DNA of 64,000 nt from Anodontia alba (lineage: Eukaryota > Mollusca > Bivalvia > Lucinida > Lucinidae), in assembly GCA_964016985.1 (NCBI GenBank), contig OZ024835.1, positions 68,340,812 to 68,404,811 of the forward strand, given 5' to 3'. Positions 8,138 through 17,657 of the stretch are shown piece by piece (the first letter of the stretch is position 1; the number at the start of each line of letters is the position of its first letter). The notes beneath the pieces were generated by a model. The model was not told the origin of the DNA and searched no databases. It worked only from the letters and a program-made list of their open reading frames with translations. Made by a program: the position numbers and the translations under genes.

Positions 8138-10363
8138 ATGCATTTCGCCCGCGGCAACTGTGGCCATTTAAAAGCTAAATGGGATACACATTTATCATGT
8201 CTAACTTGTAATTCTTGCACACGTATCTCTCCGTGTTATATTTGTAGTTCCTGGACAGAAAAAGTTTGGAACCTAGCAGAAAGAAGACGCCTTCATGCTA
8301 CTAGAAAATCAGTTATGACGCAGAAGAGAAAACAGAAGAAATCAAAGAAATCCAAGAAGTCCCAGTCAGACATGTCTGACAACGGGACAGTTGATGGGAG
8401 CACCGCCCCTCATAGCTTTACTGCTCGGGGCAGGACCCATCAAGGTGGCAGCCTGGCGGACTTAGAGTCTGACCGGGCACTAAGCCCACCAGTCACCAGT
8501 CACCAGTCACCAGTCACCAGTCAACCAGTCACCAGTCAACCAGTCACCAGTCATCCAGTCACCAGTCATCCAGTCACTGGGCAACTTATCTCCGTTCATC
8601 CAGTCGCCAGTCAACCAGTCACCAGTCAACCAGTCACCAGTCAACCAGTCACCAGTCAACCAGGCACCAGTCAACTAGGCTCCAGTCAACCAGGCATGGG
8701 TTTACAGTCATTCCCGTATGACCTACAAACACAAATTCCGCCTGGTTATATTCCTATAAATGTGCCTGTACAAAGCTACGCTCCGTCCATAAGTAGCCAT
8801 ATTTCACAGGGTAGTGTCCACAGACTATCCAATGTCTTTATTCCTGGTTACGAACGTTCTAATAGACTAGAACTTCCTAATCCAGCTTCTTCCTCTAGAC
8901 AGATTATTCCACTCGAACCTGATTTTTCGCAGGTCTCAGATCCGAGTGTAATGATTGAGCCTCCAAATTCAAATGATTTATCTATCTCCAGACCTTCAAG
9001 GAAGGATCAGTCTAAAAGAGAGCATAAATCTAAAAAGAGAAGAAGACATCGATCGTCCTCTTCTTCTATCTCTACTTCCAGATCAGACTCTTTGAGTTCT
9101 TCTCGGCGAAAGAAAAATTCAAAGAGATCTAAGCACTCTCATAAAAAGAGAAGAAGACGATCGATGACGCCTTCTTCTTCATCAAATTCCTCCCAATCTC
9201 AACTTGACATTGGTAGATATACAAGGGCTTATAAATCTCCCCAGGTTGTTCAAACGCCAACTCCAATACAACCTGAGGAGACTAATTTTAGTCAAATCAC
9301 AAATCAACCTATTAATTACGATCAGATTCAGCCGAATCTCACTCAACAGAATAAGGAGTCAGATTCGGAAACTGAATCCGAAGTCTGGTCATTTGATCGT
9401 GCGATTAACGAGGTCTTCCGGCTTCTTCCTCCTGAGTTATGCCCCAAAACTCAGCAGGATCAAGCTCCATTAAAACCTCTCTCTGGGATCGAACAATTAA
9501 TGGAGTCTCGTTCCACTCCATTACTTGTCCTCCCACAATCCAAATTAGTACAAAATACAACAAAATATATTCAAAATAGACTAGAATCGGACAAATGTTC
9601 AAGAGATTGGATTTGTCCGCAAAGCTTGGTTTCGGCTCTTGCTCCGACTAAATTCTACAAGAGCCAAAACCAATATTTGCCAACTGATAATATCCCTCAA
9701 TTAGAAGCGGATGCGTCGCTCCTAGACATTTCTAATAAAGGAAGAGCTTCTATTCCGCTCAAGAATCTAGAAGCATGGGAAAGGAAGGCTAGAAAACTAG
9801 TCGCTATTAATTCTCATGCTGATCTATTTTCTTCAGCTGCCTTCCTTTCATTACAACAGGAATCGATGTCGGTTGCGGCCCTTTCCAGACTTCTGGAGGC
9901 CGTAGCCAAATCGATTAAACATGCTACTGCCATGTCTACACTTTTAACTACTGAATTATTCCAAGCTAGGAGGGACGCAGCCCTAGCTTCGTCTAAACTA
10001 CTACTCGACAATTCCACATACGAGTTAAGGAACGCTCCTATTAACTCAAAATCCTTATTTGACGGCAGGATAAAAGAAATAGCTAAATCAAACTTCGAAG
10101 CTCAACAGCAAAGGTTTCTAGCTTCTACATCCATTCAGTCACAATCTCATTCTTATAAGCCTCCTTCGCAGAGCAGAGCTTTCAAGATACCTAAATATCC
10201 TGCTAAACAAACAACATCCAGACCTAAACCTACGCAGTCGTATAGGTCCAAAAATATTCCTCAAAGCTCATCTTCTCACATTAAGAAAGATAATATCAAG
10301 AGGACTGGTAACATCCGTCAGTTCCCCTCCTCTAAACCTGCCTCTTCCTCCGCAAGATTATGA
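8138..10363 (+). CDS. DIRS ORF1, gag-like protein
   Basis: It has 741 codons from the first ATG; the frame is open slightly further upstream, but only with TTG. The N-terminus has a Cys/His cluster (CGHLKAKWDTHLSCLTCNSC, then CYIC) like that of other DIRS gag proteins, probably zinc-binding. Then come a lysine-rich patch (KRKQKKSKKSKKSQ), a Pro-Val-Thr-Ser-Gln repeat tract (about residues 117-185), basic and Ser/Arg-rich segments (KSKKRRRHRSSSSS) that look nucleic-acid binding, and an alpha-helical region around residues 540-640 ending in a Ser/Pro/Lys tail. It presumably packages element RNA. The stop is a lone TGA, and the same frame continues open to 13354. Confidence 0.85.
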   Translation: MHFARGNCGHLKAKWDTHLSCLTCNSCTRISPCYICSSWTEKVWNLAERRRLHATRKSVMTQKRKQKKSKKSKKSQSDMSDNGTVDGSTAPHSFTARGRTHQGGSLADLESDRALSPPVTSHQSPVTSQPVTSQPVTSHPVTSHPVTGQLISVHPVASQPVTSQPVTSQPVTSQPGTSQLGSSQPGMGLQSFPYDLQTQIPPGYIPINVPVQSYAPSISSHISQGSVHRLSNVFIPGYERSNRLELPNPASSSRQIIPLEPDFSQVSDPSVMIEPPNSNDLSISRPSRKDQSKREHKSKKRRRHRSSSSSISTSRSDSLSSSRRKKNSKRSKHSHKKRRRRSMTPSSSSNSSQSQLDIGRYTRAYKSPQVVQTPTPIQPEETNFSQITNQPINYDQIQPNLTQQNKESDSETESEVWSFDRAINEVFRLLPPELCPKTQQDQAPLKPLSGIEQLMESRSTPLLVLPQSKLVQNTTKYIQNRLESDKCSRDWICPQSLVSALAPTKFYKSQNQYLPTDNIPQLEADASLLDISNKGRASIPLKNLEAWERKARKLVAINSHADLFSSAAFLSLQQESMSVAALSRLLEAVAKSIKHATAMSTLLTTELFQARRDAALASSKLLLDNSTYELRNAPINSKSLFDGRIKEIAKSNFEAQQQRFLASTSIQSQSHSYKPPSQSRAFKIPKYPAKQTTSRPKPTQSYRSKNIPQSSSSHIKKDNIKRTGNIRQFPSSKPASSSARL
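8484..8685 (+). repeat. 15-bp coding minisatellite in DIRS gag
   Basis: Tandem ACCAGTCAACCAGTC-type units encode PVTSQ/PVTSH repeats, with diverged flanking copies. The period is a multiple of three, so the frame is kept. Copy number is likely to vary between element copies. Confidence 0.85.
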
Positions 10364-12443
10364 AGGCCCGCCCTTTCCACTGCCTGCTCTTCCGCTCGCG
10401 GACATTCCAGTGGGAGGACGATTGGCCCATTTTGCGGAAAAATGGGAGGAAATAACAGACAACAAATGGGTCCTCTCTATCGTACGAAACGGATTCAGGA
10501 TACCATTCATCAAAATTCCTCCTTTGTCATCTGTTCCGATCAGAATGAGTCAATCCTCCTCCCCGTTTCTCAGAGAAGAGATCGAAAATCTTCTCAACAA
10601 ACGGGCAGTGGAAAGGGTACAGAATCCGGAAACTCCCGGCTTTTATTCCCGGATATTCCTTGTGCCAAAAAAGAACGGAAAGTTTCGTTTAATATTAGAC
10701 CTGTCTTTATTAAACCGTTACATAGAGAAACAAGCATTCAAAATGGAGACAGTCAAATCGGTAAGACAAGCGATGAGACTCAACGATTGGGCTGTCTCCA
10801 TAGATTTAACAGATGCATATCTACATGTGCCGATACATCGTCAATCCAGGAAGTATCTTCGTTTCGTACACGAAGATCAAGTATATCACTTTTCGGCCCT
10901 ACCGTTCGGAATGTCCCTAAGTCCGTTAATTTTCTCGAAACTGATGGACGTTATCGCAGCTTTTCTACGCCAACGTGCCATATCAGTTTTTCCATACCTA
11001 GACGATTGGCTGATAAAAAATCTGATTCACAACCGTCTGATTACTCAGACAAAGATTTGCATTCAAACTATTCAAAGCCTAGGTTTTCTGCCAAATCTCA
11101 AGAAGTCAGACCTCTTTCCTGCTCAGAAATTCACCTTCATAGGTATGGAATTTCTGACGCAACAAAATTTAGTCAGGGTTCCAGCGGATCGTGTACAGAA
11201 CCTAATTCTAACAATCAAGAAAATAATGTCAGCAAAACATGTATCGGCACGAACTTTCCTTTCTCTTTTGGGCAAACTCAGTGCTGCAGCAGACCTTGTT
11301 CTCCTGGGCAGACTGCACTTACGTCCTCTTCAGATGTGCCTGCTGTCAGTCTGGAAACCTCATATTCTTCCTCTCGATCACCCGATCTCGATAAACGGCA
11401 TGATTCGATCTCACTTACAATGGTGGATAAACCCCATTCGATTCGAGACAGGGACTTCAATCCATCCTCCAGACCCCAAATTCTTCCTTTATACGGATGC
11501 CAGTCATTACGGATGGGGAGCTCATTTAGAGCCGACAACACTGTCCTTTCATGGTCGCTGGACAGAAAACCAATCCCAGCTCCATATCAATATGTTAGAA
11601 ATGATGGCCATACGATTAGCACTGAAACAAGCCAAAACATTTATTCACCATTCTTGCATCATGATATCCACAGACAACACAACGGTGGTCTCATATATCA
11701 ACAAACAGGGTGGCACTCATTCCCCCAATCTTTGCGTAGAAGTTTGGAAAATACTCAATTGGTGCCTGGAACAAGACATAGTTATCAGAGTACGTCACAT
11801 CCCAGGCAAATTCAACATTCTTGCAGACCGCCTCTCAAGACTAGACAAACCTATCAAGACAGAATGGGCTCTGGATCAAACAGTTGCGAATTCAGTATTC
11901 CAGATGCTCAACTTCCCAAACGTGGATCTGTTTGCGACAAGATTCAACCACAGACTCCCATTATATGTCTCTCCAGTACAAGACTACAAAGCACTAGCGA
12001 TAGATGCCCTGTCCATGGACTGGAATCATCTTCATGCATATGCTTTTCCTCCTTTTATTCTGATACCTGCTGTTCTAGAGAAAATCCGACAACATCAGTG
12101 CAGAATAGTTCTCATAGCTCCGTTCTGGCCACAGCAACAGTGGTTCTCAGAACTTCTTCTTCTATTAGTGTCAGCTCCGATTCGTCTGCCACTAATTCCA
12201 AGACTACTGACTCAATCCAAAGGAAGATTTGTACATCAAAACCTCCCAATTCTCGACCTTCACGCTTGGGAGTTATCAAACAATCAATCAGAGATAAGAA
12301 ATTTTCACAAAACGTTGCAGATTTTGTCTCCAGATCAAGAAGAGCATCTACACAAAAAGTCTACGATGCAAAATGGACCATCTTCTCTAATTGGTGTCAT
12401 ACAAAAAAGGTTAATCCGATCTCGGCCCCTATTACAGTTATAG
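10329..12443 (+). CDS. DIRS ORF2, reverse transcriptase-RNase H
   Basis: The frame is +1 relative to gag and overlaps its end. It is open from at least 10329 with no good ATG before the domain, so translation by frameshift or reinitiation is likely. Numbering from the GTG at 10410: fingers/palm about 45-205 with SIDLTDAY (Asp132) and the YLDD catalytic box (196-199); RNase H with YTDAS (Asp363), LEMMA (Glu397), STDN (Asp422) and LADRLSR (Asp473). The downstream NVDLFATRFN..APFWPQQQWF block is the conserved C-terminal region of DIRS polyproteins, where a methyltransferase-like domain has been described. All catalytic residues are present. It copies element RNA into DNA. Its last ~180 bp overlap the recombinase domain. 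Confidence 0.9.
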   Translation, partial: PLNLPLPPQDYEGPPFPLPALPLADIPVGGRLAHFAEKWEEITDNKWVLSIVRNGFRIPFIKIPPLSSVPIRMSQSSSPFLREEIENLLNKRAVERVQNPETPGFYSRIFLVPKKNGKFRLILDLSLLNRYIEKQAFKMETVKSVRQAMRLNDWAVSIDLTDAYLHVPIHRQSRKYLRFVHEDQVYHFSALPFGMSLSPLIFSKLMDVIAAFLRQRAISVFPYLDDWLIKNLIHNRLITQTKICIQTIQSLGFLPNLKKSDLFPAQKFTFIGMEFLTQQNLVRVPADRVQNLILTIKKIMSAKHVSARTFLSLLGKLSAAADLVLLGRLHLRPLQMCLLSVWKPHILPLDHPISINGMIRSHLQWWINPIRFETGTSIHPPDPKFFLYTDASHYGWGAHLEPTTLSFHGRWTENQSQLHINMLEMMAIRLALKQAKTFIHHSCIMISTDNTTVVSYINKQGGTHSPNLCVEVWKILNWCLEQDIVIRVRHIPGKFNILADRLSRLDKPIKTEWALDQTVANSVFQMLNFPNVDLFATRFNHRLPLYVSPVQDYKALAIDALSMDWNHLHAYAFPPFILIPAVLEKIRQHQCRIVLIAPFWPQQQWFSELLLLLVSAPIRLPLIPRLLTQSKGRFVHQNLPILDLHAWELSNNQSEIRNFHKTLQILSPDQEEHLHKKSTMQNGPSSLIGVIQKRLIRSRPLLQL

Positions 12444-13354
12444 CCGATTTCTTAATCTTTCTTTTTTCGGAAAAGAAATGTCAGATTAGTACTATTAAAG
12501 GTTATAGATCTATGATCTCTAACACTTTAAAATTCAAAACTGGTAATAGAATCGGATCTAATCCAGTTTTATCTGAACTTATCAGATCTTTTGAACTTCA
12601 ACGACCAGTACAAAGATCTCTTACACCTAAATGGGACTTATCATGGGTTTTAGTATGTCTACAAAAACCACCTTTTGAACCTCTTGATAAGGCTTCTAAA
12701 TTTCACGCTACTATTAAGACAGCCTTTCTCTTAGCTCTTGCCACTGCTAAAAGGTGTAGTGAAATACATGCTCTAGCTATGGATTCACAACATTTAAGAT
12801 TTAATCAATCTGATGGTTCAGTTTCCTTGATTCTTAAATCTGGTTTTTTAGCAAAAAACCAGCTTCCTTCTGTTAAACCAGATCCTATTGTTGTTCCTAG
12901 TCTTGCTCGAATATGTAAATGGGAACATACTGACAGACTTCTTTGCCCCGTTAGGGCTCTGAAATTCTATCTCAAAATGACTAGCTCTTATCGCCAAAAT
13001 AGAACTAGACTTTTTCTTCCTATTAAAGGCAATAAGGATATCTCTAAAGATACTATCTCGAGATGGATATCTTACACTGTTAAACTTGCCTATAGGAAAC
13101 TCACTAAACGAGATATCTCTTTCCTTAAAATCAAAGCTCATGAAGTTAGAGCTCTTTCCTCTTCTTGGGCTTTCTTCGACAAAGTTCCTCTCAATGATAT
13201 ACTTCAAGCAGCGGTTTGGAATAGTTCATCAACTTTTGCCAAATTCTATCTCAGAGACATGTCTCAACAAGCACAGAATCTCCAAAGTTTGGGCCCCATT
13301 GTAGTGGCCCAAAAAGTGGTGGGGGGCCAACAGCAATCAGCTATGGATGTGTAG
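12260..13354 (+). CDS. DIRS ORF3, tyrosine recombinase
   Basis: It is read in the gag frame. The domain begins near SIRDKKFSQNVADFVSRSRR (core-binding region) and ends at TAG 13352-13354. The catalytic set is visible: Arg in AKRCSEIHAL (codon 12752), His-x-x-Arg in AHEVRALSSSWAF (codons 13139 and 13148) and the nucleophile Tyr in FAKFYLRD (codon 13247). It replaces a DDE integrase and inserts circular DNA by recombination, which explains the lack of a normal target duplication. The frame stays open upstream to 10364. The true 5' boundary and translation mechanism are not visible. Confidence 0.88.
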   Translation, partial: SRLGVIKQSIRDKKFSQNVADFVSRSRRASTQKVYDAKWTIFSNWCHTKKVNPISAPITVIADFLIFLFSEKKCQISTIKGYRSMISNTLKFKTGNRIGSNPVLSELIRSFELQRPVQRSLTPKWDLSWVLVCLQKPPFEPLDKASKFHATIKTAFLLALATAKRCSEIHALAMDSQHLRFNQSDGSVSLILKSGFLAKNQLPSVKPDPIVVPSLARICKWEHTDRLLCPVRALKFYLKMTSSYRQNRTRLFLPIKGNKDISKDTISRWISYTVKLAYRKLTKRDISFLKIKAHEVRALSSSWAFFDKVPLNDILQAAVWNSSSTFAKFYLRDMSQQAQNLQSLGPIVVAQKVVGGQQQSAMDV

Positions 13355-13595
13355 ACAACGTCAACAGCCCCCCTAGACCTGATGCTATACTAGAGAGGTA
13401 CTAATTATATCTTTATTATATATATATGTTAACCCTGGATTACTTTATCCTTGGTTAAAGGATCTTATTATTGCCTTAAGCACTAATTATGTCCTCATTA
13501 TATATATATAAAAAATAAATCCTTTTATTAAGCCTTAATTCAGAAGTTGGGACTAACTTATTAGGAGAAATCCTCCCTCCTATTCTACAAATTCT

Positions 13596-13689
13596 AGCAC
13601 ATTATCTATAGGTTAATGTATTACGAAGTTAAAATGAAGTTTTTTAAAAGTAAAACATATTTTAACGAGTAATACTTAACCTATAGATA
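13596..13689 (+). repeat. DIRS internal complementary region
   Basis: 13596-13635 is the exact reverse complement of 7751-7790. 13634-13689 is the exact reverse complement of 13900-13955. The two segments share AT at 13634-13635. In the DIRS replication model this region templates the joined ends of the circle. Confidence 0.95.
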
Positions 13690-13754
13690 AGTATTTATCG
13701 TCCCACCTCCCTTCCCTCGCTCCTTTCTCCTAATTGTGTATTGTTTTACACATA

Positions 13755-13913
13755 AAAGAAACTGACACGTGATCATTTGAGCGGGAGGAACTACGTCATA
13801 CAGGTAACTGTTAAAGGGACCTTCTGAATTAAGACTTTATAACGACTGAAAGGTCGTTTTTTCTGTGGAGGGGGTGAATAACAGAATAGAATAGCACATT
13901 ATCTATAGGTTAA
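13755..13913 (+). repeat. DIRS right inverted terminal repeat
   Basis: 159 bp, perfectly complementary to 7770-7928. Only the ~40-bp tips outside the repeats differ between the two ends, as expected for DIRS elements. Confidence 0.92.
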
Positions 13914-13955
13914 GTATTACTCGTTAAAATATGTTTTACTTTTAAAAAACTTCAT

Positions 13956-14107
13956 ATTTTTGCTGAAAAAATGTGAGTTGCTTTTGCAAAAGCAAAAGCT
14001 ACTCACATTTTTTTCAGCAAAAATATTAGCATATATGCCATATTTAATGATCAAAGTTTTAATGATACGTTAACTAACGACATTGTTAGTTTTGAACAAC
14101 TGGGCCC
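13956..14107. mobile_element. F6 MITE, right part
   Basis: The continuation of 7663-7750. It has an AGTTGCTTTTGCAAAAGC hairpin, then TTAACTAACGACATTGTTAG and the end TTGAACAACTGGGCCC. Confidence 0.85.
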
Positions 14108-14320
14108 AGATTTATCTGCCTATTCTGATGAGGTTGCAAGATGCACAGGCTGATCAGGGTCATTGCTATTCTTTTAGTTCTTTTAGAGACTAATTGGCTA
14201 CTGTAGAATGTATCAGCATGATGCAGATGTTCTGATGAAACTGCATATGAACAGGATGATCAGAATCTACATGTATCATGCATGAATCATGGCTCTACAT
14301 GTTTGCATAATAACCCTAAA

Positions 14321-14697
14321 TACAGTCGAACCTCAATAGCTTGAACACTAATTGCTTGTTTACCGTAGCTAATTCAAACTGGTTTTTGAATCCCTATGTA
14401 ATTCTTCGGATAGCTCAAGAAAACAAATATTTGGGAATTTTTCTTATTTTTTCATGAAATTGTATGTTGTATGTTCTCATTAGAATTGCCACCACAAGGA
14501 GATTCTTTTGAGTACACTCAACATACTATATATATTATTGGGTAGATATCAAAAAGATTTTCTTAAATTATCGCTATTTGCTTCCCAAAATGGCACCATA
14601 ATTAACCCTCAGTGGCTCCAGTTACTCATATTGTCAACAAATTTTTATGGTCCCCGAAGTTGTTCAAGCCATTGAAGTTTGACTGTATTGGGAGAAA
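14321..14697. mobile_element. Pogo/Tigger-like MITE, family T2
   Basis: The ends are TACAGTCGAACCTCAATAGC and CATTGAAGTTTGACTGTA, with TA outermost, as in pogo/Tigger elements. The centre carries a diverged copy of the TACTCATTAGAATTGCC hairpin used by families F1 and F2. It is non-coding. Confidence 0.7.
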
Positions 14698-14834
14698 CAA
14701 AGTAGACCCAGATCAGATGCCACAGAATTTGAACAACCACAGCTAGCAAATGAATAAATTTGACTCATGAAGTTAATGATATATTGAAAGTATTGTGTAA
14801 AATAGGAGCAATTTATCCTCTTTTGCACAATATT

Positions 14835-15067
14835 TTGTTACCTGTTGTTAGGTTTTCATGTAAAACAGAGACCAGATTTTCACTAGAGATAAGCGGTTAT
14901 TAGAGATACAAGAAACACAGAAAATGCAAAGTTTGTTTAACTTTTTTTGAGTCATCGAATGCCTAACCGACGTCGCTCTAATTGTTTCACATTCTTAACC
15001 AGTGGTTACGCATTTATCGTTTGGTAGGCGTGAGATGAGGGAAGTCGAGATAACAAGAGTCTACTGT
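14835..15067. mobile_element. T1 Tigger-like MITE fragment
   Basis: The left part is missing. The interior reads ACCAGATTTTCACTAGAGATAAGCGG. The right end is GATAACAAGAGTCTACTGTA, a variant of the T1 end GATAACGAGAGTCGACTGTA. Confidence 0.6.
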
Positions 15068-15745
15068 ATATAAATTTGCCACTTTAAGGAATAAATATTG
15101 TTCCAGTTTTCCTTAGAATATACAAGGGGATTGGCGGGAACCTGCATCATACATAACAGTAAAAAAAGACTATAGGGTTCTGCATAAAAGGCTCGTTCAT
15201 ATTGGTTAGGTGTTTTTTTTATGATTATTTTCAATTTTTTTTTTTTTTGATGAAAATATGAGTAAGCTCAGAGTAGGTACCAAGGATGAAAGTACTTATA
15301 TTCACAGATTTGGTGTACTGCAGTATTGTCACGTTTGAGAACACTCAGGCATAATATTTTGATAACCTAATAAAATATTATACGCGGCAATGGCAATATG
15401 TTTATGCATCAAGTTTGCCAATATAAATACCTTGTTTCTTGCTGCATACGCTGAACCCATCCTGGTTTTTGCCAGAACAAGGAAATGGAAAATGACTGCA
15501 TCTTATCGATTGAACAGGCCTTTTTTTGCAACTATCTATAGTCTTTTTCACTGTTTTATGACCTAGGTTTACCCCCTTGAAATAGAGCCCAATATTTTCA
15601 GCAGACAGCATGAAAATTTGAATGCTAATTAAAGGAAAACTTTTTTCATTTCTTGTCTTCAGTTTACATTGTTATATTCTGTGAAAACATTCCAGGTGAT
15701 CTTTGAATGTGGCACAGAAAAATCCCACATTATGTAAAAATTAGT
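15068..15745. other. Intergenic, no recognised feature
   Basis: AT-rich DNA with poly-T runs (15210 and 15238-15250). A 69-codon minus-strand ORF at 15402-15611 has no recognisable domain and is not called. Confidence 0.4.
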
Positions 15746-15748
15746 ACA

Positions 15749-15985
15749 GTCTGGCTCCGAAGTTATAAAACTTTTTTCATGCTCAACTCAGCTGAGCATG
15801 AAATTTGTCCTGCTAATAAATCTCAAATTACTATCAATTGCAAATTCTTTCTTGTTAAACAGCTGAACATGAAAATTTCTCTGCTAATAAATATGAAAAT
15901 GCCAACTATTGTTTGCATTTCCATATTTATTAGCAGAGAAAATTCCATGATCAGCTAAGTTGAGCATGAAAAAAGTTTTATAACC
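15749..15985. mobile_element. F7 palindromic MITE (TTTTTTCATGCTCAACT ends)
   Basis: The left end is AAACTTTTTTCATGCTCAAC and the right GTTGAGCATGAAAAAAGTTT. Inside, TTTCTCTGCTAATAAATATG and CATATTTATTAGCAGAGAAA face each other. A second copy lies in inverted orientation at 57531-57755 inside a STAM intron. Confidence 0.8.
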
Positions 15986-16029
15986 TTGGGCCAGATCAGG
16001 ATCTAGACCACAGCTGATGATGATATGTT

Positions 16030-16395
16030 TTGCATAACCAGAAAGGTATTGATATTTTTTGTTATTTCTCAACAAATAAAAAAAAAAAACTTGTTGTGGA
16101 CACTTATTAGAATTGCCTCTTTTTTTCTTCAAAAGATATGCTGTTGGTATTCATTAGAATAGCCTGAAAAATATGTTGTGGGTACTCATTAGAACAACCT
16201 CATAGAGGTTTATGAGGCAATTCTAATGAGCAGTCAGAACATATGGTTTTGTGGACTGCCCATGTTTTTGTGGACTGCCCATGTTTTTGTGGAATACCTG
16301 CAGCATACATTTTAATGGAGTACTAACATATTTTTGTGGGGTATCCACAACATATGTTTTCATGGAGAAATAAGAAAAATATTTGACTAGATGAT
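16030..16395. repeat. Cluster of degenerate F2-type hairpin cores
   Basis: Several partial copies of ACATATGTTGTGGGTACTCA and its complement, plus a short tandem duplication of TGTTTTTGTGGACTGCCCA (16235-16285). No clean ends remain. Confidence 0.5.
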
Positions 16396-16887
16396 CTCTT
16401 TAAATATCTAGAATTGTGTGAGTCAAGTTACAAACTGGTGTTTGCTTCACATGTAAAAAAGAAACAAGAAAACTCCTGGAGACGAGTGCCCCATGTGGCC
16501 GCTGCATGTTGGAGGTTAGATTTGACAACTTGCCATGATACGTCTACCATTTATGGACATTTATCACTGGAAGTTGTTGAAGTAGAGTGCGTGTGGTTTG
16601 TACAGAAGCCTGTTTAATCTGATACGATGTGACTGAAAAAAAAAACCCATATGATATAAAAAAAAAAAACAACAGAAAGTAATATTTGACTGTGATTTAG
16701 GAGAATTATTTCCCTGATTGGCCTTGAATATGGACAAACAAAGGTTTGTGATAAAGTACATTTCCTCCCCTGTCAGACAACCTAGAAATAAAGGATGGGC
16801 CTTGTATCTGGTGGTCCTGAGGTGCTCTCAAATAGACCTAGCCCCTGAAAGTGTATCTATATCCAATCTGCAGGATAATGGTAATTA

Positions 16888-16935
16888 TTATTATTACTAT
16901 TATTATTACTATTATTATTATTATTATTATTCCAG
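16888..16935. repeat. (ATT)n microsatellite
   Basis: About 16 ATT/ACT triplets. A shorter homologous tract sits at 22318-22340 at the start of the paralogous segment. Confidence 0.9.
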
Positions 16936-17107
16936 AGAATATAAGGGCAGACAAATTCGCATGTCATGTCTGGCCTTTTTATTTTTACTATTATTATTAT
17001 TTTAGAGAAAATTAGGGTGGACAATTCAATTAAAATCTCAAGTCTTATTTTCTCTGAAAAAAAAATCTTTTAAAATGTCTTCAGCTGTAGTTGTGATTGA
17101 CACTTAC

Positions 17108-17575
17108 AGCATTACATTTGTTAACAGCATTACATTTGTTAACAGCATTACATTTGTTAGCAGCATTACATTTGTTAGCAGCATTACATTTGTTAGCAGC
17201 ATTACATTTGTTAACAGCATTACATTTGTTAGCAGCATTACATTTGTTAACAGCATTACATTTGTTAGCAGCATTACATTTGTTAGCAGCATTACATTTG
17301 TTAACAGCATTACATTTGTTAACAGCATTACATTTGTTAGCAGCATTACATTTGTTAACAGCATTACATTTGTTAACAGCATTACATTTGTTAACAGCAT
17401 TACATTTGTTAGCAGCATTACATTTGTTAGCAGCATTACATTTGTTAGCAGCATTACATTTGTTAGCAGCATTACATTTGTTAGCAGCATTACATTTGTT
17501 AGCAGCATTACATTTGTTAGCAGCATTACATTTGTTAGCAGCATTACATTTGTTAGCAGCATTACATTTGTTAGC
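17108..17575. repeat. 18-bp minisatellite, 26 copies
   Basis: The unit is AGCATTACATTTGTTARC. The variable base (A or G in the last triplet) gives the order A A G G G A G A G G A A G A A A, followed by ten G units. The uniform 3' end suggests recent expansion there. The period is divisible by three, so long ORFs appear on both strands; they are artefacts. There are no spacers, so it is not a CRISPR array. Confidence 0.97.
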
Positions 17576-17657
17576 AGCATTATAATTGTGTCTCTTCTAT
17601 AGACTGCATCAAGCCATAAAGGTGTCTGAGGTGTGTGTGGACAGTGTAGGCCGAGGT

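Larger units (their letters stand above)
7751..13955 (+). mobile_element. DIRS-type tyrosine-recombinase retrotransposon, complete
   Basis: This 6.2-kb element has inverted, not direct, terminal repeats. Positions 7770-7928 and 13755-13913 are inverted copies with no mismatch over 159 bp. An internal complementary region at 13596-13689 is the exact reverse complement of the left end (7751-7790) followed by that of the right end (13900-13955), overlapping by the dinucleotide AT. This architecture is diagnostic of DIRS elements and serves to rebuild the ends from a circular intermediate. It encodes gag-like, RT/RNase H and tyrosine-recombinase proteins, all open. There is no target-site duplication beyond a dinucleotide. 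Identical repeats and intact frames point to recent activity. Confidence 0.95.

Noticed and set aside
10360..10460. ATGA overlap (ATG 10360) as the RT start
   Set aside because: That ATG is in the third frame and reaches a TAA after about 30 codons; it leads to neither RT nor recombinase.
17108..17575. CRISPR-like array
   Set aside because: Units are directly adjacent with no unique spacers, and the DNA is from an animal.
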